DNA of 64,000 bases. Origin: an uncultured Lachnospiraceae bacterium. Its GTDB lineage: Bacteria; Bacillota; Clostridia; Lachnospirales; Lachnospiraceae. Location of the stretch: the NCBI GenBank assembly GCA_934292725.1, contig CAKQXY010000012.1, forward strand, positions 12,528 to 76,527, written 5' to 3'. Below, piece by piece: positions 1 through 8,057 of the stretch. The notes under the pieces are model-generated. The model ran no database searches and was not told where the DNA came from. It was given only the letters and a program-made list of their open reading frames with translations. Numbering within the stretch: position 1 is the first letter of the stretch; each line of letters starts with the position of its first letter. A program made the translations under genes and the position numbers.

Positions 1-339
1 AAGGTTGCACTTCCACTTGCAAAACCAATTGTTGCAACAATTGCATTATTTGTAGGTATCGCGTACTGGAACGACTGGATGAACGGTTACATCTATATTA
101 CAAAGAATACAGATTTGTATTCTGTACAGAATCTTCTGAACCGTATGATGCAGAACATACAGTATCTTTCACAGAATAGTTCTAATATTCAGCAGGCAGG
201 CGTAGGACTCAATGCCATTCCAACTGCGTCCGTACGAATGGCCATGGCGACGGTAGGTGTATTGCCGATCCTCGTTGTTTATCCTTTTGTCCAGAAATAT
301 TTTGTAAAAGGTATTACGCTTGGAGGCGTAAAAGGTTAA
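1..339 (+). CDS. Carbohydrate ABC transporter permease, C-terminal end (partial)
   Basis: The reading frame is open from base 1 and ends at a TAA at 337-339, so only the last 112 codons lie in the window. The hydrophobic stretch with a YWNDW motif, followed by a short loop and a last membrane helix (ILVVYPFVQKYFVKG), is typical of the C-terminus of MalG/LplC-type inner-membrane subunits of sugar importers. The TM-rich end with the KGITLGGVKG tail is a family hallmark. It lies 32 bases before a GH43 xylosidase gene, so the transporter probably imports xylo- or arabino-oligosaccharides. That substrate is inferred from context only. Confidence 0.85.
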   Translation, partial: KVALPLAKPIVATIALFVGIAYWNDWMNGYIYITKNTDLYSVQNLLNRMMQNIQYLSQNSSNIQQAGVGLNAIPTASVRMAMATVGVLPILVVYPFVQKYFVKGITLGGVKG

Positions 340-371
340 ATAACTTTGGAATGACATAGGAGGATATATCA

Positions 372-1916
372 ATGACAACTGTAAGTAATCCAATTTTATC
401 AGGATTTTATCCAGATCCATCTATTTGCAGAGTGGGTACTCAGTATTATCTTGTGAATTCTACTTTTGCATATTTTCCAGGAGTATCTGTGATGGAGAGC
501 AGTGATTTAAAACACTGGAAGCAGATTGGAAGTGTGCTAGAGAGAAAAGAACAGCTTCCGTTGGATGGATGTGGACATTCAGAAGGAATTTTTGCACCGA
601 CAATTCGGTATTATAATGGAACATTTTATATGATCACGACCAATATTTCTGGCGGAGGAAATTTTGTGGTCACAGCAAAAGATCCTAAAGGACCATGGTC
701 AGATCCTTACTGGCTAGGGGAAGCTGCGCAGGGAATTGATCCGAGCCTTTTCTTTGATGATGATGGAACCTGTTGGTATATCGGAACCCATCCAAATCCA
801 GACGGAGTGCGTTACAATGGAGATTGGATGATCTGGATTCAACGTCTAGATCTTGAGACGATGCAGCTTATAGGGGAAAGTTATAATATATGGAAAGGTG
901 CCATGCGTGATGTAATTTGGCCTGAGGGTCCACATCTGTTGAAGAAAGACGGTTGGTATTATGTGATTAACGCAGAGGGAGGAACAGGACCAAATCACAG
1001 CATTTGTGTTGCAAGAAGCAGAAATATTACAGGATCGTATGAAAACAATCTCAATAATCCGATTCTGACGCATAGACATATGGGAAAAGAGTATCCGATT
1101 GCTTGTGTAGGACATGGAGATTTTGTGGAGAGTATTGAAGGTGACTGGTATGTAGTTATGCTTGGAACAAGACCATATAAGGGAAAGACGGTAATCGGAA
1201 GAGAGACCTTTATTGCTAAAGTAGAGTGGGAAGATGGCTGGCCAGTGATTAACCCGGGAATCGGACATCTTGAGGATGTTGTTGAGCTGAATACAACGGA
1301 AGAACCAGATTTTGTCACACCGATTGTTACACATTTTCACACGAAAAAAATGCCTGTTAACTGGATGAGCCTCAGAGGACCAAGGGAAGATTTTGCGTCG
1401 CTGGCTGAAAGAGAGGGATACCTGCGTATACATCTTTGCCCAGAATCACTGAAAGAAAGGGCGGCATGTGCATATCTTGCACGCAGAATCAGTGATTTTG
1501 ATTGGCAGGCAGAATGGATGCTTGACTATGAGCCGATAAAAGAAAATGAATGTGCCGGTGCTGCAGTTATGATGGATAATGACAATCACATCCGTATGGA
1601 AATAAGAAAAGAAGGCAGTGGCCGCGCGATAATTTTAGTTAGATGCCAGAAGGGAATTGAGGAAGAGATTGCAAGACAGCCAATCGGAGCAGGAGAAGTA
1701 TTGCTTCGCATAGTCGAAAGAGATCTGAAATGTTCTTTCTATGCACAGGCAGGTGGAGAGACTGTGACGGTTGCGGAAAATATAGATTATGCATTTATGA
1801 GTATTGAAGATGCAGATGGTTTTACTGGTGATACGATTGGAATGTATGCATCTTCAAATGGTATAGAAAGCACTGCCTATGCAGATTATGAATGGTTTGC
1901 ATATCAGGCGCTATAA
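372..1916 (+). CDS. GH43 beta-xylosidase / alpha-L-arabinofuranosidase
   Basis: This 514-residue protein has the five-bladed propeller signature of glycoside hydrolase family 43. D15 in FYPDPS is the expected general base, D123 in GIDPSLFF the pKa modulator, and E185 in WPEGPH the general acid. Residues about 320-514 form the C-terminal beta-sandwich domain common in GH43 xylosidases. There is no signal peptide, so it should act in the cytoplasm on imported oligosaccharides. AGGAGG at 359-364 fits the ATG at 372. It follows the sugar permease by 32 bases and is probably co-transcribed with it. Xylosidase versus arabinofuranosidase activity cannot be settled by reading. Confidence 0.9.
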   Translation: MTTVSNPILSGFYPDPSICRVGTQYYLVNSTFAYFPGVSVMESSDLKHWKQIGSVLERKEQLPLDGCGHSEGIFAPTIRYYNGTFYMITTNISGGGNFVVTAKDPKGPWSDPYWLGEAAQGIDPSLFFDDDGTCWYIGTHPNPDGVRYNGDWMIWIQRLDLETMQLIGESYNIWKGAMRDVIWPEGPHLLKKDGWYYVINAEGGTGPNHSICVARSRNITGSYENNLNNPILTHRHMGKEYPIACVGHGDFVESIEGDWYVVMLGTRPYKGKTVIGRETFIAKVEWEDGWPVINPGIGHLEDVVELNTTEEPDFVTPIVTHFHTKKMPVNWMSLRGPREDFASLAEREGYLRIHLCPESLKERAACAYLARRISDFDWQAEWMLDYEPIKENECAGAAVMMDNDNHIRMEIRKEGSGRAIILVRCQKGIEEEIARQPIGAGEVLLRIVERDLKCSFYAQAGGETVTVAENIDYAFMSIEDADGFTGDTIGMYASSNGIESTAYADYEWFAYQAL

Positions 1917-1967
1917 GATTGGTACAAAAGGGAACTTGAAAAAAATTTTATCCTTTGAACAGACTAG

Positions 1968-2008
1968 GCACTGGATGATACTCGTATTGTATCATCCGGC
2001 GCTTTTTT
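1968..2008 (+). terminator. Rho-independent terminator after GH43 gene
   Basis: An inverted repeat (GGATGATAC at 1973-1981 pairing with GTATCATCC at 1989-1997, extended by GC/GC pairs) with a 7-nt loop is followed by six T at 2003-2008. It closes the sugar-use operon. Confidence 0.85.
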
Positions 2009-2208
2009 GTTTTTAATTTGCTAATAAGGATTTATGCAAACAACGAAACCATTGCAATAAAGTGTTTTCATAACATTACATGTCAACTGCAGTAAAATAT
2101 CACAAAAAATAGCCGCAGATTTTGTTACGGGTTACACGTTTAACCTTTGAAAAAATAATATTTCTGTTGTACCATGTAATTACAAGATTAGGAAAAGAGG
2201 GAATCAGC

Positions 2209-3219
2209 ATGGAACAGGATAGGGTTCGAATTGTGGATGTTGCAGATGCATTAGGTCTTAGCACAGCGACTGTTTCAAAAGTAATTCATGGTAAAACAGA
2301 AAAGATTTCTGATGAAACAATAAAACGTGTTCAGCAGGAGCTTGAAAGATCGGGATACATCCCGAATATGGCAGGTATTTTGCTTGCGAGAAATAATTCA
2401 AGAATTATTGGAGTAGTGGTCAATGACCATGAAAAGTATGAGGGCAGAGTTTTAGAAGATGGTTTTGTGATGTCATCATTAAATGCTCTTTCACGTGAGG
2501 TAAATGAAAAAGGATACTTCTTGATGATAAAAACGACAGCTGATATCAGTGAAATTCCAGTGTTTGCTTCCATGTGGAATATGGATGGGCTGATTTTAAT
2601 GGGATTTTGCGAAGCCGATTATGAGAAACTTCGAAATCAGATGAGGATATCATTTGTAGTGTATGATGGCTACTTTGAGAAATGTTCTAAGGTAGTTAAC
2701 CTGGTCATAAATCATTATGATGGCGGTTATCAGGCTGGAAAATATTTCAAGGAGCTTGGTCATAAAAAAGCATTATGCATAGCAGATAATTTTATTTGCA
2801 TGGATAAGGAACGCATCGAAGGTTTTCGTAAAGCATTTGAGCCGGGAGAGACATTAAGATGGCAGATTCCAAAGACACAAAGGGAAAGAAAGTGCTTTTA
2901 TCAAGATAATTTTCAAGAATTGTTAAAGAGCAGTGTCACGGCTGTTTTTGCAGTGTCAGATTTTTATGCACTAGAGTTTATGCGTTTTTTACAGGGAAAA
3001 GGGATACAAATCCCAAAGGATATCCAGATTATAGGATTTGATGATAACACGGCAAGCAGGGAAAGCAATCCTTTACTTACGACGATTCATCAGGATGCAT
3101 CTTTAAGGGCAAAAACTGCAATCCATTGTCTTGAAGCTATGCGAGATGGATTAAATTGTGAGACTGAAATTGTGCTTCCAGTTGAACTGGTAAAAAGAGA
3201 AAGTACGGGGGTGTTATAA
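2209..3219 (+). CDS. LacI-family transcriptional regulator
   Basis: The N-terminus carries a LacI-type helix-turn-helix (VRIVDVADALGLSTATVSKV) followed by the hinge helix and a periplasmic-binding-like sensor domain. The frame is open upstream to 2122, but the ATG at 2209 puts the HTH at residue 5 and has AAGAGGG just upstream, so it is taken as the start (336 residues). The gene follows a sugar transporter/GH43 operon and overlaps the next exporter gene by one base (TAATG). It may control the xylan genes, the exporter, or both. The sensor ligand cannot be deduced. Confidence 0.88.
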   Translation: MEQDRVRIVDVADALGLSTATVSKVIHGKTEKISDETIKRVQQELERSGYIPNMAGILLARNNSRIIGVVVNDHEKYEGRVLEDGFVMSSLNALSREVNEKGYFLMIKTTADISEIPVFASMWNMDGLILMGFCEADYEKLRNQMRISFVVYDGYFEKCSKVVNLVINHYDGGYQAGKYFKELGHKKALCIADNFICMDKERIEGFRKAFEPGETLRWQIPKTQRERKCFYQDNFQELLKSSVTAVFAVSDFYALEFMRFLQGKGIQIPKDIQIIGFDDNTASRESNPLLTTIHQDASLRAKTAIHCLEAMRDGLNCETEIVLPVELVKRESTGVL

Positions 3220-4550
3220 TGTCAAAGTTCATGAAATCATTATGTAAAATAGCGATTCCCGTTACATTGCAAAGTATGCTGCAGGCATCATTTTCAATTG
3301 TTGACCAGATTATGATTGGGCAGCTAGGAGAGACTAACATATCGGCGGTTGGATTATGCGGCAATTTCTCTTTGATTTTTTCTGTAGTAATTGGTGCAGT
3401 CGGCACAGTTGCCGGGATATTAATCTCACAGTTTATTGGAGCTGAAGATACAAAAGAAGCATGGTGTAGCTTTGATGTGAGCATTGTTTGCGGAATTATA
3501 GTATCAGCAATGTTTTTACTTGCAGCAGGCGGTTTTTCAACACAGATCCTTGGACTTTATACTAAAGATACAGGTATTATAAATGCAGGTGCAATTTATT
3601 TTAAAATTGTAGCATTTTCCTATATTCCAATGGCCGTAAGTAATATTTTATCCTCATGGATGCGCTGTAAAGAGCATGCAGCAATACCATTTTGGGCAAG
3701 CTTTGGTGCAGTAGCTGTAAACACAGGACTTAATTATTTGCTGATATTTGGAAAATTTGGATTTCCATGTATGGGAATAAAAGGAGCAGCAATAGCCACA
3801 CTTATTTCTCAGTTGTTTAATCTGGCATTTATTATTATTGGATTTATCTTAAGTATCAGAAAAGATAAAGATAAACCAGTATTGTCACTTCATTTTAAGA
3901 AGATTACAATAAAAGATTATCTGATAATGATTATGCCAATTTTGATAAGTGAATTTCTGTGGAGCCTCGGGCAGAATGTGGAGTCTGCAGTATATGGTCA
4001 TCTTGGCACATCAAACCTTGCGGCCTATACACTTACCTGTCCAATTCAAGGACTGATTGTAGGTGCATTGAGTGGATTGTCAGCAGCTGCGGGCGTAATG
4101 GTCGGCAAGAGACTTGGCAAGAAAGAATATGATGAGGCTTATATAGAATCTAAGAAAATTATGTATGCAGGTTTAGCTGGTGCAATAGCTGTATCGTCAT
4201 TACTCATTATTTTTGCAGGAGTCTATACAAGCTTTTATCGTGTGGATTATAGCGTAAAAGAGCTTGGAAAAATATTGCTTGTGATATTTGCTTTATATGC
4301 ACCTGTTAAGGTTGAAAATATGATTCTTGGAGGAGGAATTATCAGAAGCGGCGGCAATACAAAAATAATCATGGTGATTGATATTGTTGGTACATGGTGC
4401 ATTGGAATACCTCTTTGTATGCTTGCAGCATATGTTTTTAATTGGGGAATCGTAGGTGTATACACGCTGCTCACCACGGAAGAAATATTCAGGCTTGTTG
4501 TATCACTGATTATATTTAAAAAGCGTAAATGGATGATTAGTTTATCATAG
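3219..4550 (+). CDS. MATE family multidrug/sodium antiporter
   Basis: The 443-residue polytopic membrane protein has the MATE layout of two repeated six-helix halves; MatE repeats begin near residues 10 and 235. The N-terminal segment (IPVTLQSMLQASFSIVDQIM) and the DQIMIGQLG turn are typical. Such proteins export cationic drugs or metabolites in exchange for Na+ or H+. The ATG at 3219 overlaps the TAA of the LacI gene, indicating translational coupling. No terminator follows before the decayed region starting near 4600. Confidence 0.9.
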   Translation: MSKFMKSLCKIAIPVTLQSMLQASFSIVDQIMIGQLGETNISAVGLCGNFSLIFSVVIGAVGTVAGILISQFIGAEDTKEAWCSFDVSIVCGIIVSAMFLLAAGGFSTQILGLYTKDTGIINAGAIYFKIVAFSYIPMAVSNILSSWMRCKEHAAIPFWASFGAVAVNTGLNYLLIFGKFGFPCMGIKGAAIATLISQLFNLAFIIIGFILSIRKDKDKPVLSLHFKKITIKDYLIMIMPILISEFLWSLGQNVESAVYGHLGTSNLAAYTLTCPIQGLIVGALSGLSAAAGVMVGKRLGKKEYDEAYIESKKIMYAGLAGAIAVSSLLIIFAGVYTSFYRVDYSVKELGKILLVIFALYAPVKVENMILGGGIIRSGGNTKIIMVIDIVGTWCIGIPLCMLAAYVFNWGIVGVYTLLTTEEIFRLVVSLIIFKKRKWMISLS

Positions 4551-4613
4551 TCACCAGAGTTTTACAGTAAAAAAAATCTGGGGCGAATGAGGAATCGAAG
4601 CCATCGGAGATGA

Positions 4614-4904
4614 TTGAGGGTGTTTCAACTGCTGTTTATGAATGAAGGTGAAACCGTTCCTTACGTCAAAAATGTGTTACCGTTGCTGGATGAAAGTTAT
4701 GACAGGATTCTGCATTCCATTATGTCTGATTTTTCGATAGAGGAAAAATCGGCGGAACGAATATATCGACACTTATGGATATATACACATGGCATTGCCT
4801 GCCTGTGTGCCACAAAGACTTGCAGGTTTGAACAGGATGATATTCAGGAGATGCTTACAGAACTGTTTTTAAGTCTTTTGAAAAATGCAAAAGAGCAGAG
4901 TTGA
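4614..4904 (+). pseudogene. TetR regulator C-terminal remnant
   Basis: A TTG-initiated frame of 96 codons matches only the ligand-binding C-terminal half of TetR regulators (FQLLFMNEG followed by two helices and an IYTHGIACL segment). The DNA-binding half is absent and an in-frame TGA sits directly before the TTG at 4611-4613. No ribosome site is evident. It is best read as the end of a deleted regulator gene; expression as a small protein cannot be excluded. Confidence 0.6.
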
Positions 4905-5059
4905 TTCGGGGATTGGAAGCATTGTATCAGTATGCCGCTGAAGTAAAATCGAGTACGGAAGAACTGCTTGGAAAGCTGCCTTATCGGGATTTAAAAAAGA
5001 AATTTGGCGAGGCAGATAAGGAAAGATTGCGGTTGAGATTGTTGCAGGCATTTATCTAA
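4901..5059 (+). pseudogene. Unidentified gene fragment (52 codons)
   Basis: The frame starting at 4901 encodes a helical, charged segment that ends ERLRLRLLQAFI before a stop at 5057-5059. It looks like the C-terminus of a small soluble protein but I do not recognise the family. It overlaps the end of the TetR remnant by four bases and the start of the GNAT remnant in another frame. That arrangement is what successive deletions would leave. Confidence 0.35.
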
Positions 5060-5397
5060 GTGCAGAACCTGACAGGCTCATAGGACTTGCTGAAATGTTT
5101 GATTATAAAAAAAGAACAAACCAGATAACCATAGGTTATCGAATCAATGAAGCATATTGGCACAGAGGAATTGCAACGGAAACGGTAGCATTGCTGATAG
5201 CATATTTATGTGACGATATAGGGATTCAGACAATAAAAGCATTTGTTATGCCGGAGAATAAATACTCTGAAAGAGTTCTTATGAACAATGGCTTTACTAA
5301 AGATAAGAATATGGTTCAGGGTAAAAATTGGGGTGGAAAAGAAGTGGTTGGTTTGCACGTATTTAACTACAAAAACGGTCATGTAAATCTCTTTTGA
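5020..5397 (+). pseudogene. GNAT acetyltransferase, N-terminally truncated
   Basis: The frame carries the C-terminal part of a RimJ/RimL-type GNAT fold. GLAEMFDYKKR is followed by the strand IGYRINEAYW and motif A HRGIATE, which binds acetyl-CoA, then a PENKYSERVLMNNGF segment. Homology seems to begin near 5040, so roughly the first third of a normal 160-180 residue enzyme is missing. An ATG at 5095 could start a 100-residue product, but it would lack the first strands. It sits in the decayed stretch between the MATE gene and hicAB. Confidence 0.6.
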
Positions 5398-5406
5398 TAA
5401 AGAATA

Positions 5407-5435
5407 TTGACACCAAATGCGACACCACGTATAAT
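5407..5435 (+). promoter_or_regulatory. Consensus sigma-A promoter for hicAB
   Basis: TTGACA (5407-5412) and TATAAT (5430-5435) match the sigma-70/sigma-A consensus at all twelve positions with an optimal 17-bp spacer. AGGAGG follows at 5442-5447 and the hicA ATG at 5456, giving a leader of only about 15 nt. Confidence 0.85.
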
Positions 5436-5455
5436 ATAGATAGGAGGTATTCAGA

Positions 5456-5713
5456 ATGTCAAAATGGGATAAACTATTAACGAGAATATGTGCTTTATCA
5501 AAAGACCTCCGGTTTGATGAATTGCGTAAAGTATTGGAAAGCTATGGATATGTAATGAATGCCCCAAAGGGCGGAAGCAGTCATTACACGTTCAGAAAAG
5601 CTGGATGTCAACCGATTACGATACCGAAGCATGAACCCATTAAAAAAGTGTATGTAGAGATGGTAAAGCAGATTGTGGAAAGTGAGGCGGTGAATGATGA
5701 AAACGCTGAATGA
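5456..5713 (+). CDS. hicA: HicA family mRNA interferase toxin
   Basis: The 85-residue protein has the dsRBD-like HicA fold: an LRKVLESYGY helix, then PKGGSSHYTF, where H43 is the conserved catalytic histidine. HicA toxins cut mRNA and halt translation until bound by HicB. AGGAGG lies eight bases upstream of the ATG. The gene overlaps hicB by 20 bases, the usual toxin-first order. It sits among broken genes, as expected for an addiction module that outlives its mobile element. It appears intact; the C-terminal acidic tail is slightly long. Confidence 0.88.
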   Translation: MSKWDKLLTRICALSKDLRFDELRKVLESYGYVMNAPKGGSSHYTFRKAGCQPITIPKHEPIKKVYVEMVKQIVESEAVNDENAE

Positions 5714-6059
5714 TTATTTGACAATGAATTATCGTATGGAAATTGTAGAGGATAAGGACGAGGGTGGTTTCGTGGTTTCATTTCCGGAGCTTCCGGGATG
5801 TATTACCTGTGGAGAAACAGTAGAATCCGCTGTCGCAAATGCTTTAGATGCCAAGAAAGCATGGTTAGAAGCTGCTATGGAAGATGGTATTGAAATCCAC
5901 GAGCCAGACAGCTTAGAGGATTATTCTGGACAGTTTAAACTTAGAATCCCACGCAGTCTGCATCGTTCCCTTGCAGAACATTCTAAGAGGGAAGGTATCA
6001 GCATGAATCAGTATTGTGTATATCTTCTTTCCAGAAACGATGCAGTTTATTCAAAATAG
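5694..6059 (+). CDS. hicB: HicB family antitoxin
   Basis: The first ~70 residues form the partially degraded RNase-H-like HicB domain (EGGFVVSFPELPGCITCGET). The C-terminus (FKLRIPRSLHRSLAEHSKREG) is a ribbon-helix-helix DNA-binding domain that would repress the operon. Two adjacent ATGs (5694 and 5697) could both start it; both lie inside hicA, so translation is coupled. With HicA it makes a complete type II toxin-antitoxin pair. No terminator is obvious downstream. Confidence 0.88.
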   Translation: MMKTLNDYLTMNYRMEIVEDKDEGGFVVSFPELPGCITCGETVESAVANALDAKKAWLEAAMEDGIEIHEPDSLEDYSGQFKLRIPRSLHRSLAEHSKREGISMNQYCVYLLSRNDAVYSK

Positions 6060-6359
6060 CGGTTGCATACAGTATTTGTAATCGTTATAACGAAATGGCA
6101 ACACTTTGGCAACAGAAAATCAGTAAGCCAAAATAAAATGTGCAAATGAAGTAAAATATCGGCGGATTCCAAATAAAACTTAAACAAAATAGCTTAAACC
6201 AAAGAAGCGACTTGCCGAGTTTGAATAACGGACTAAAATACCGAAAGCCTGTATTTATGCGGGTTTCCGGCATTTGCTTTATCAAATGGCTCTAGTTTGG
6301 CTCTATTTGTGAGAGCAATAATTGCAAGAAAATAGATGAAATCTAATAAGGAGCATTAT
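6060..6359. other. Non-coding stretch with hairpin, possible element remnant
   Basis: No gene is supported in these 300 bases. An imperfect hairpin (CCGAAAGCC near 6240 facing GGGTTTCCGG near 6264) and a tandem GGCTCTA motif at about 6290-6305 are present. Motifs such as paired TTGGCAAC copies near 6099-6115 are reminiscent of DNA flanking tyrosine integrase genes, but no integrase frame remains. This is only a suspicion. Confidence 0.3.
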
Positions 6360-7406
6360 ATGACGAAAGTGAATTTTTATGATAGTATTAATGATTCAAT
6401 GCTGAAGTTTGCAGTTATTATTGCCAGACATAATGGTAAATGGGTATTTTGCAAGCACAAGGAAAGAAATACATGGGAGGCACCGGGGGGACATAGAGAA
6501 GATGGTGAGGATATTCTTGAAACAGCCAAACGAGAACTATATGAAGAAACAGGAGCAATAACTTTTGATATTACTCCAATTTGTATATATTCTGTGACTG
6601 CACCAGATAATTTCGATGGAATGGAGACTTTTGGAAAATTATTCTTCTCAGATATACATACATTTGAAAAAGAGCTTCACAGTGAAATTGAAAAAATAGC
6701 AATTATGGATGAACTACCGATTAATTGGACTTACCCAGAAATTCAACCCAAACTGCTAGAAGAAGCAAGAAAAAGAGGATTTTGCCCCAAAAAGGACGAA
6801 ATAAAATGGCTATTTTTTGATGTTGGATCGACATTGGTTGATGAAAGCAAAGTTTATGAAGACAGGATGAAAAGGATAGCGGATTTATCAGGTTTAACTT
6901 ACGAGCAAATTTATAAATATGCCATGTCGTTTTATAAAGAAAACAAAAAAGGAGATTTAGAGGTAGCAAGGCAATTGGGGGTGAAATTACCTAAATGGGA
7001 ATCGCAATACGAGAGGCTGTATACAGATACTAAAGATTGTTTGAAAAAGTTAAGTAGAATTTATAAAATTGGTGTAATTGCAAACCAATCATTAGGAACT
7101 TCTGAGAGATTAGAAAATCTTGGAGTACGAAAATATATTGATTTGATTATCGCATCAGCAGAAGAAGGCGTTTCAAAACCTGATAGGCGCATATTTGAAA
7201 TTGCATTGGAAAGAAGCTGTTGTAAGCCAGAGAATGCAGTCATGATTGGTGACCGTATTGATAATGATATTGTACCCGCAAAACAGTTGGGTATGAAAAC
7301 TATATGGGTAAAACAGGGATTTGGAAGTTTGTGGAATATAACAGATGAGAGTGAAAAAGCTGATATTGAAATTAATAACTTATCTGATATATTAAAGTAT
7401 TTATAG
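6360..7406 (+). CDS. Fused Nudix hydrolase and HAD-family phosphatase
   Basis: Residues 1-140 are a Nudix domain with an intact Nudix box at 44-66 (GHREDGE, then RELYEETGA) for hydrolysing nucleoside-diphosphate-linked compounds. Residues about 148-348 are a HAD hydrolase: motif I D154-V-G-S-T, K273 in SKPDRRIF, and motif IV GDRIDNDI. In motif I the usual second Asp is Gly156, as in some HAD enzymes, so catalysis may be altered. An ATG at 6336 is in frame, but AAGGAG at 6348-6353 fits the ATG at 6360, giving 348 residues. A Nudix plus phosphatase pair could convert NDP-X to a dephosphorylated product in one polypeptide; this is inference. Confidence 0.85.
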   Translation: MTKVNFYDSINDSMLKFAVIIARHNGKWVFCKHKERNTWEAPGGHREDGEDILETAKRELYEETGAITFDITPICIYSVTAPDNFDGMETFGKLFFSDIHTFEKELHSEIEKIAIMDELPINWTYPEIQPKLLEEARKRGFCPKKDEIKWLFFDVGSTLVDESKVYEDRMKRIADLSGLTYEQIYKYAMSFYKENKKGDLEVARQLGVKLPKWESQYERLYTDTKDCLKKLSRIYKIGVIANQSLGTSERLENLGVRKYIDLIIASAEEGVSKPDRRIFEIALERSCCKPENAVMIGDRIDNDIVPAKQLGMKTIWVKQGFGSLWNITDESEKADIEINNLSDILKYL

Positions 7407-7536
7407 GGAATGAGTCTATGAAATAAGATTCAATTTACAATTGCTCTTGCAGAACATATGATATATGTTAGGGTACTCTTTAAGGAAAGTACCCATGACA
7501 GGGCATTAAGTGTCTGGGGGTGCTTGCTTAGCGCCG
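7407..7536 (+). other. Intergenic hairpin upstream of toxin remnant
   Basis: This stretch before the holin-like remnant has no gene. GGGTACT-C-TTT, loop AAGG, then AAAGTACCC (about 7470-7493) forms a strong hairpin with a one-base bulge. Small holin-like toxin loci often carry such structured or antisense RNA elements nearby, so it may be left from a type I toxin system. Confidence 0.35.
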
Positions 7537-7680
7537 ATGACGGCTTATGAGATCATTTCGATTTTCATTGGGATATTAGCATTGTTGATGTCCTTTGGTA
7601 GCTTGATTATAGCGTAGCTTGCCTTTTTCGATAAGCACTGGAACGATATAATGCAAAACAGAAACGGAAAGATCGCGTGA
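7537..7680 (+). pseudogene. Holin-like (Hol-Tox) small toxin remnant with in-frame TAG
   Basis: The frame from ATG 7537 reads MTAYEIISIFIGILALLMSF and continues GSLIIA, the short hydrophobic peptide type annotated as putative holin-like toxin. A TAG at 7615-7617 replaces a codon that is normally Leu; in the same frame LAFFDKHW continues to a TGA at 7678. No good ribosome site is visible. The 26-residue hydrophobic peptide could in principle still be made. Confidence 0.5.
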
Positions 7681-7793
7681 TTGATAATTACTATGAAAAA
7701 ATCAGAAGGGGCAAGCAAGAAAAGTTATTTCATGAAGTGATATTTCAGATTGGAAATAAAGATGATATGAATGCTAATAGTTCAGTTTATTGA
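7635..7793 (+). pseudogene. Mobilisation relaxase (Pre/MobV-like) fragment
   Basis: In a different frame from the holin-like remnant, 52 codons read ALERYNAKQKRKDRVIDNYYEKIRRG and then KQEKLFHEVIFQIGNKDD. This pattern occurs near the N-terminus of plasmid-recombination/MobV-type relaxases of Firmicutes mobilisable elements. Loss of one A before GCA (7632-7637) explains the abrupt in-frame TAA just upstream. The catalytic histidine motif that should follow is missing. It marks a former mobile element. Confidence 0.5.
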
Positions 7794-7926
7794 TAAGTTG
7801 GCATCTTTTTTGAATTCATATAATCAAGAGCCTATATATATTTTGTGTAATGATATTAATCTTAGCAAATCTATGGGCGGAGGAAGAGGTTTGATTGATA
7901 TCAATCATGTTACAGTTCATGAATAA
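7771..7926 (+). pseudogene. Unknown short ORF truncated by MITE
   Basis: ATG 7771 opens a 51-codon frame (IDKLASFLNSYNQEPIYILC and so on) whose last six codons lie inside the MITE beginning at 7909. I do not recognise it. The composition looks coding but there is no convincing ribosome site. It is probably a gene fragment cut by the repeat insertion. Confidence 0.3.
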
Positions 7927-7959
7927 GCCAATATTGTTGCATGACACATGAACTGTAAC
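7909..7959. repeat. MITE-like repeat, short form, with 8-bp target duplication
   Basis: The 51-bp element begins GTTACAGTTCATG and ends CATGAACTGTAAC, perfect 13-bp terminal inverted repeats. It is flanked by identical TCAATCAT at 7901-7908 and 7960-7967, an 8-bp target-site duplication. Longer relatives lie at 57012-57117 and 62898-63070. This copy lacks the ~55-bp inner hairpin they contain. It has no coding capacity, so it would be moved by a transposase encoded elsewhere. Confidence 0.85.
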
Positions 7960-7997
7960 TCAATCATCTCCGGTGTTTTTTTCTTTGCAATAAAACC

Positions 7998-8027
7998 TTG
8001 TTTTTAGAGTGGTAGACGTGATATAAT
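7998..8027 (+). promoter_or_regulatory. Promoter of hybrid histidine kinase gene (extended -10)
   Basis: TTGTTT (7998-8003), an 18-bp spacer and TGATATAAT (8019-8027) give an extended -10 promoter about 30 bases before the kinase ATG. Confidence 0.6.
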
Positions 8028-8057
8028 TGTACAATAAAATCAAAGGGAGTAACAGCA

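Noticed and set aside
846..1433. 195-codon minus-strand frame inside the GH43 gene
   Set aside because: It lies opposite a well-supported enzyme with no ribosome site or recognisable protein; an antisense shadow.
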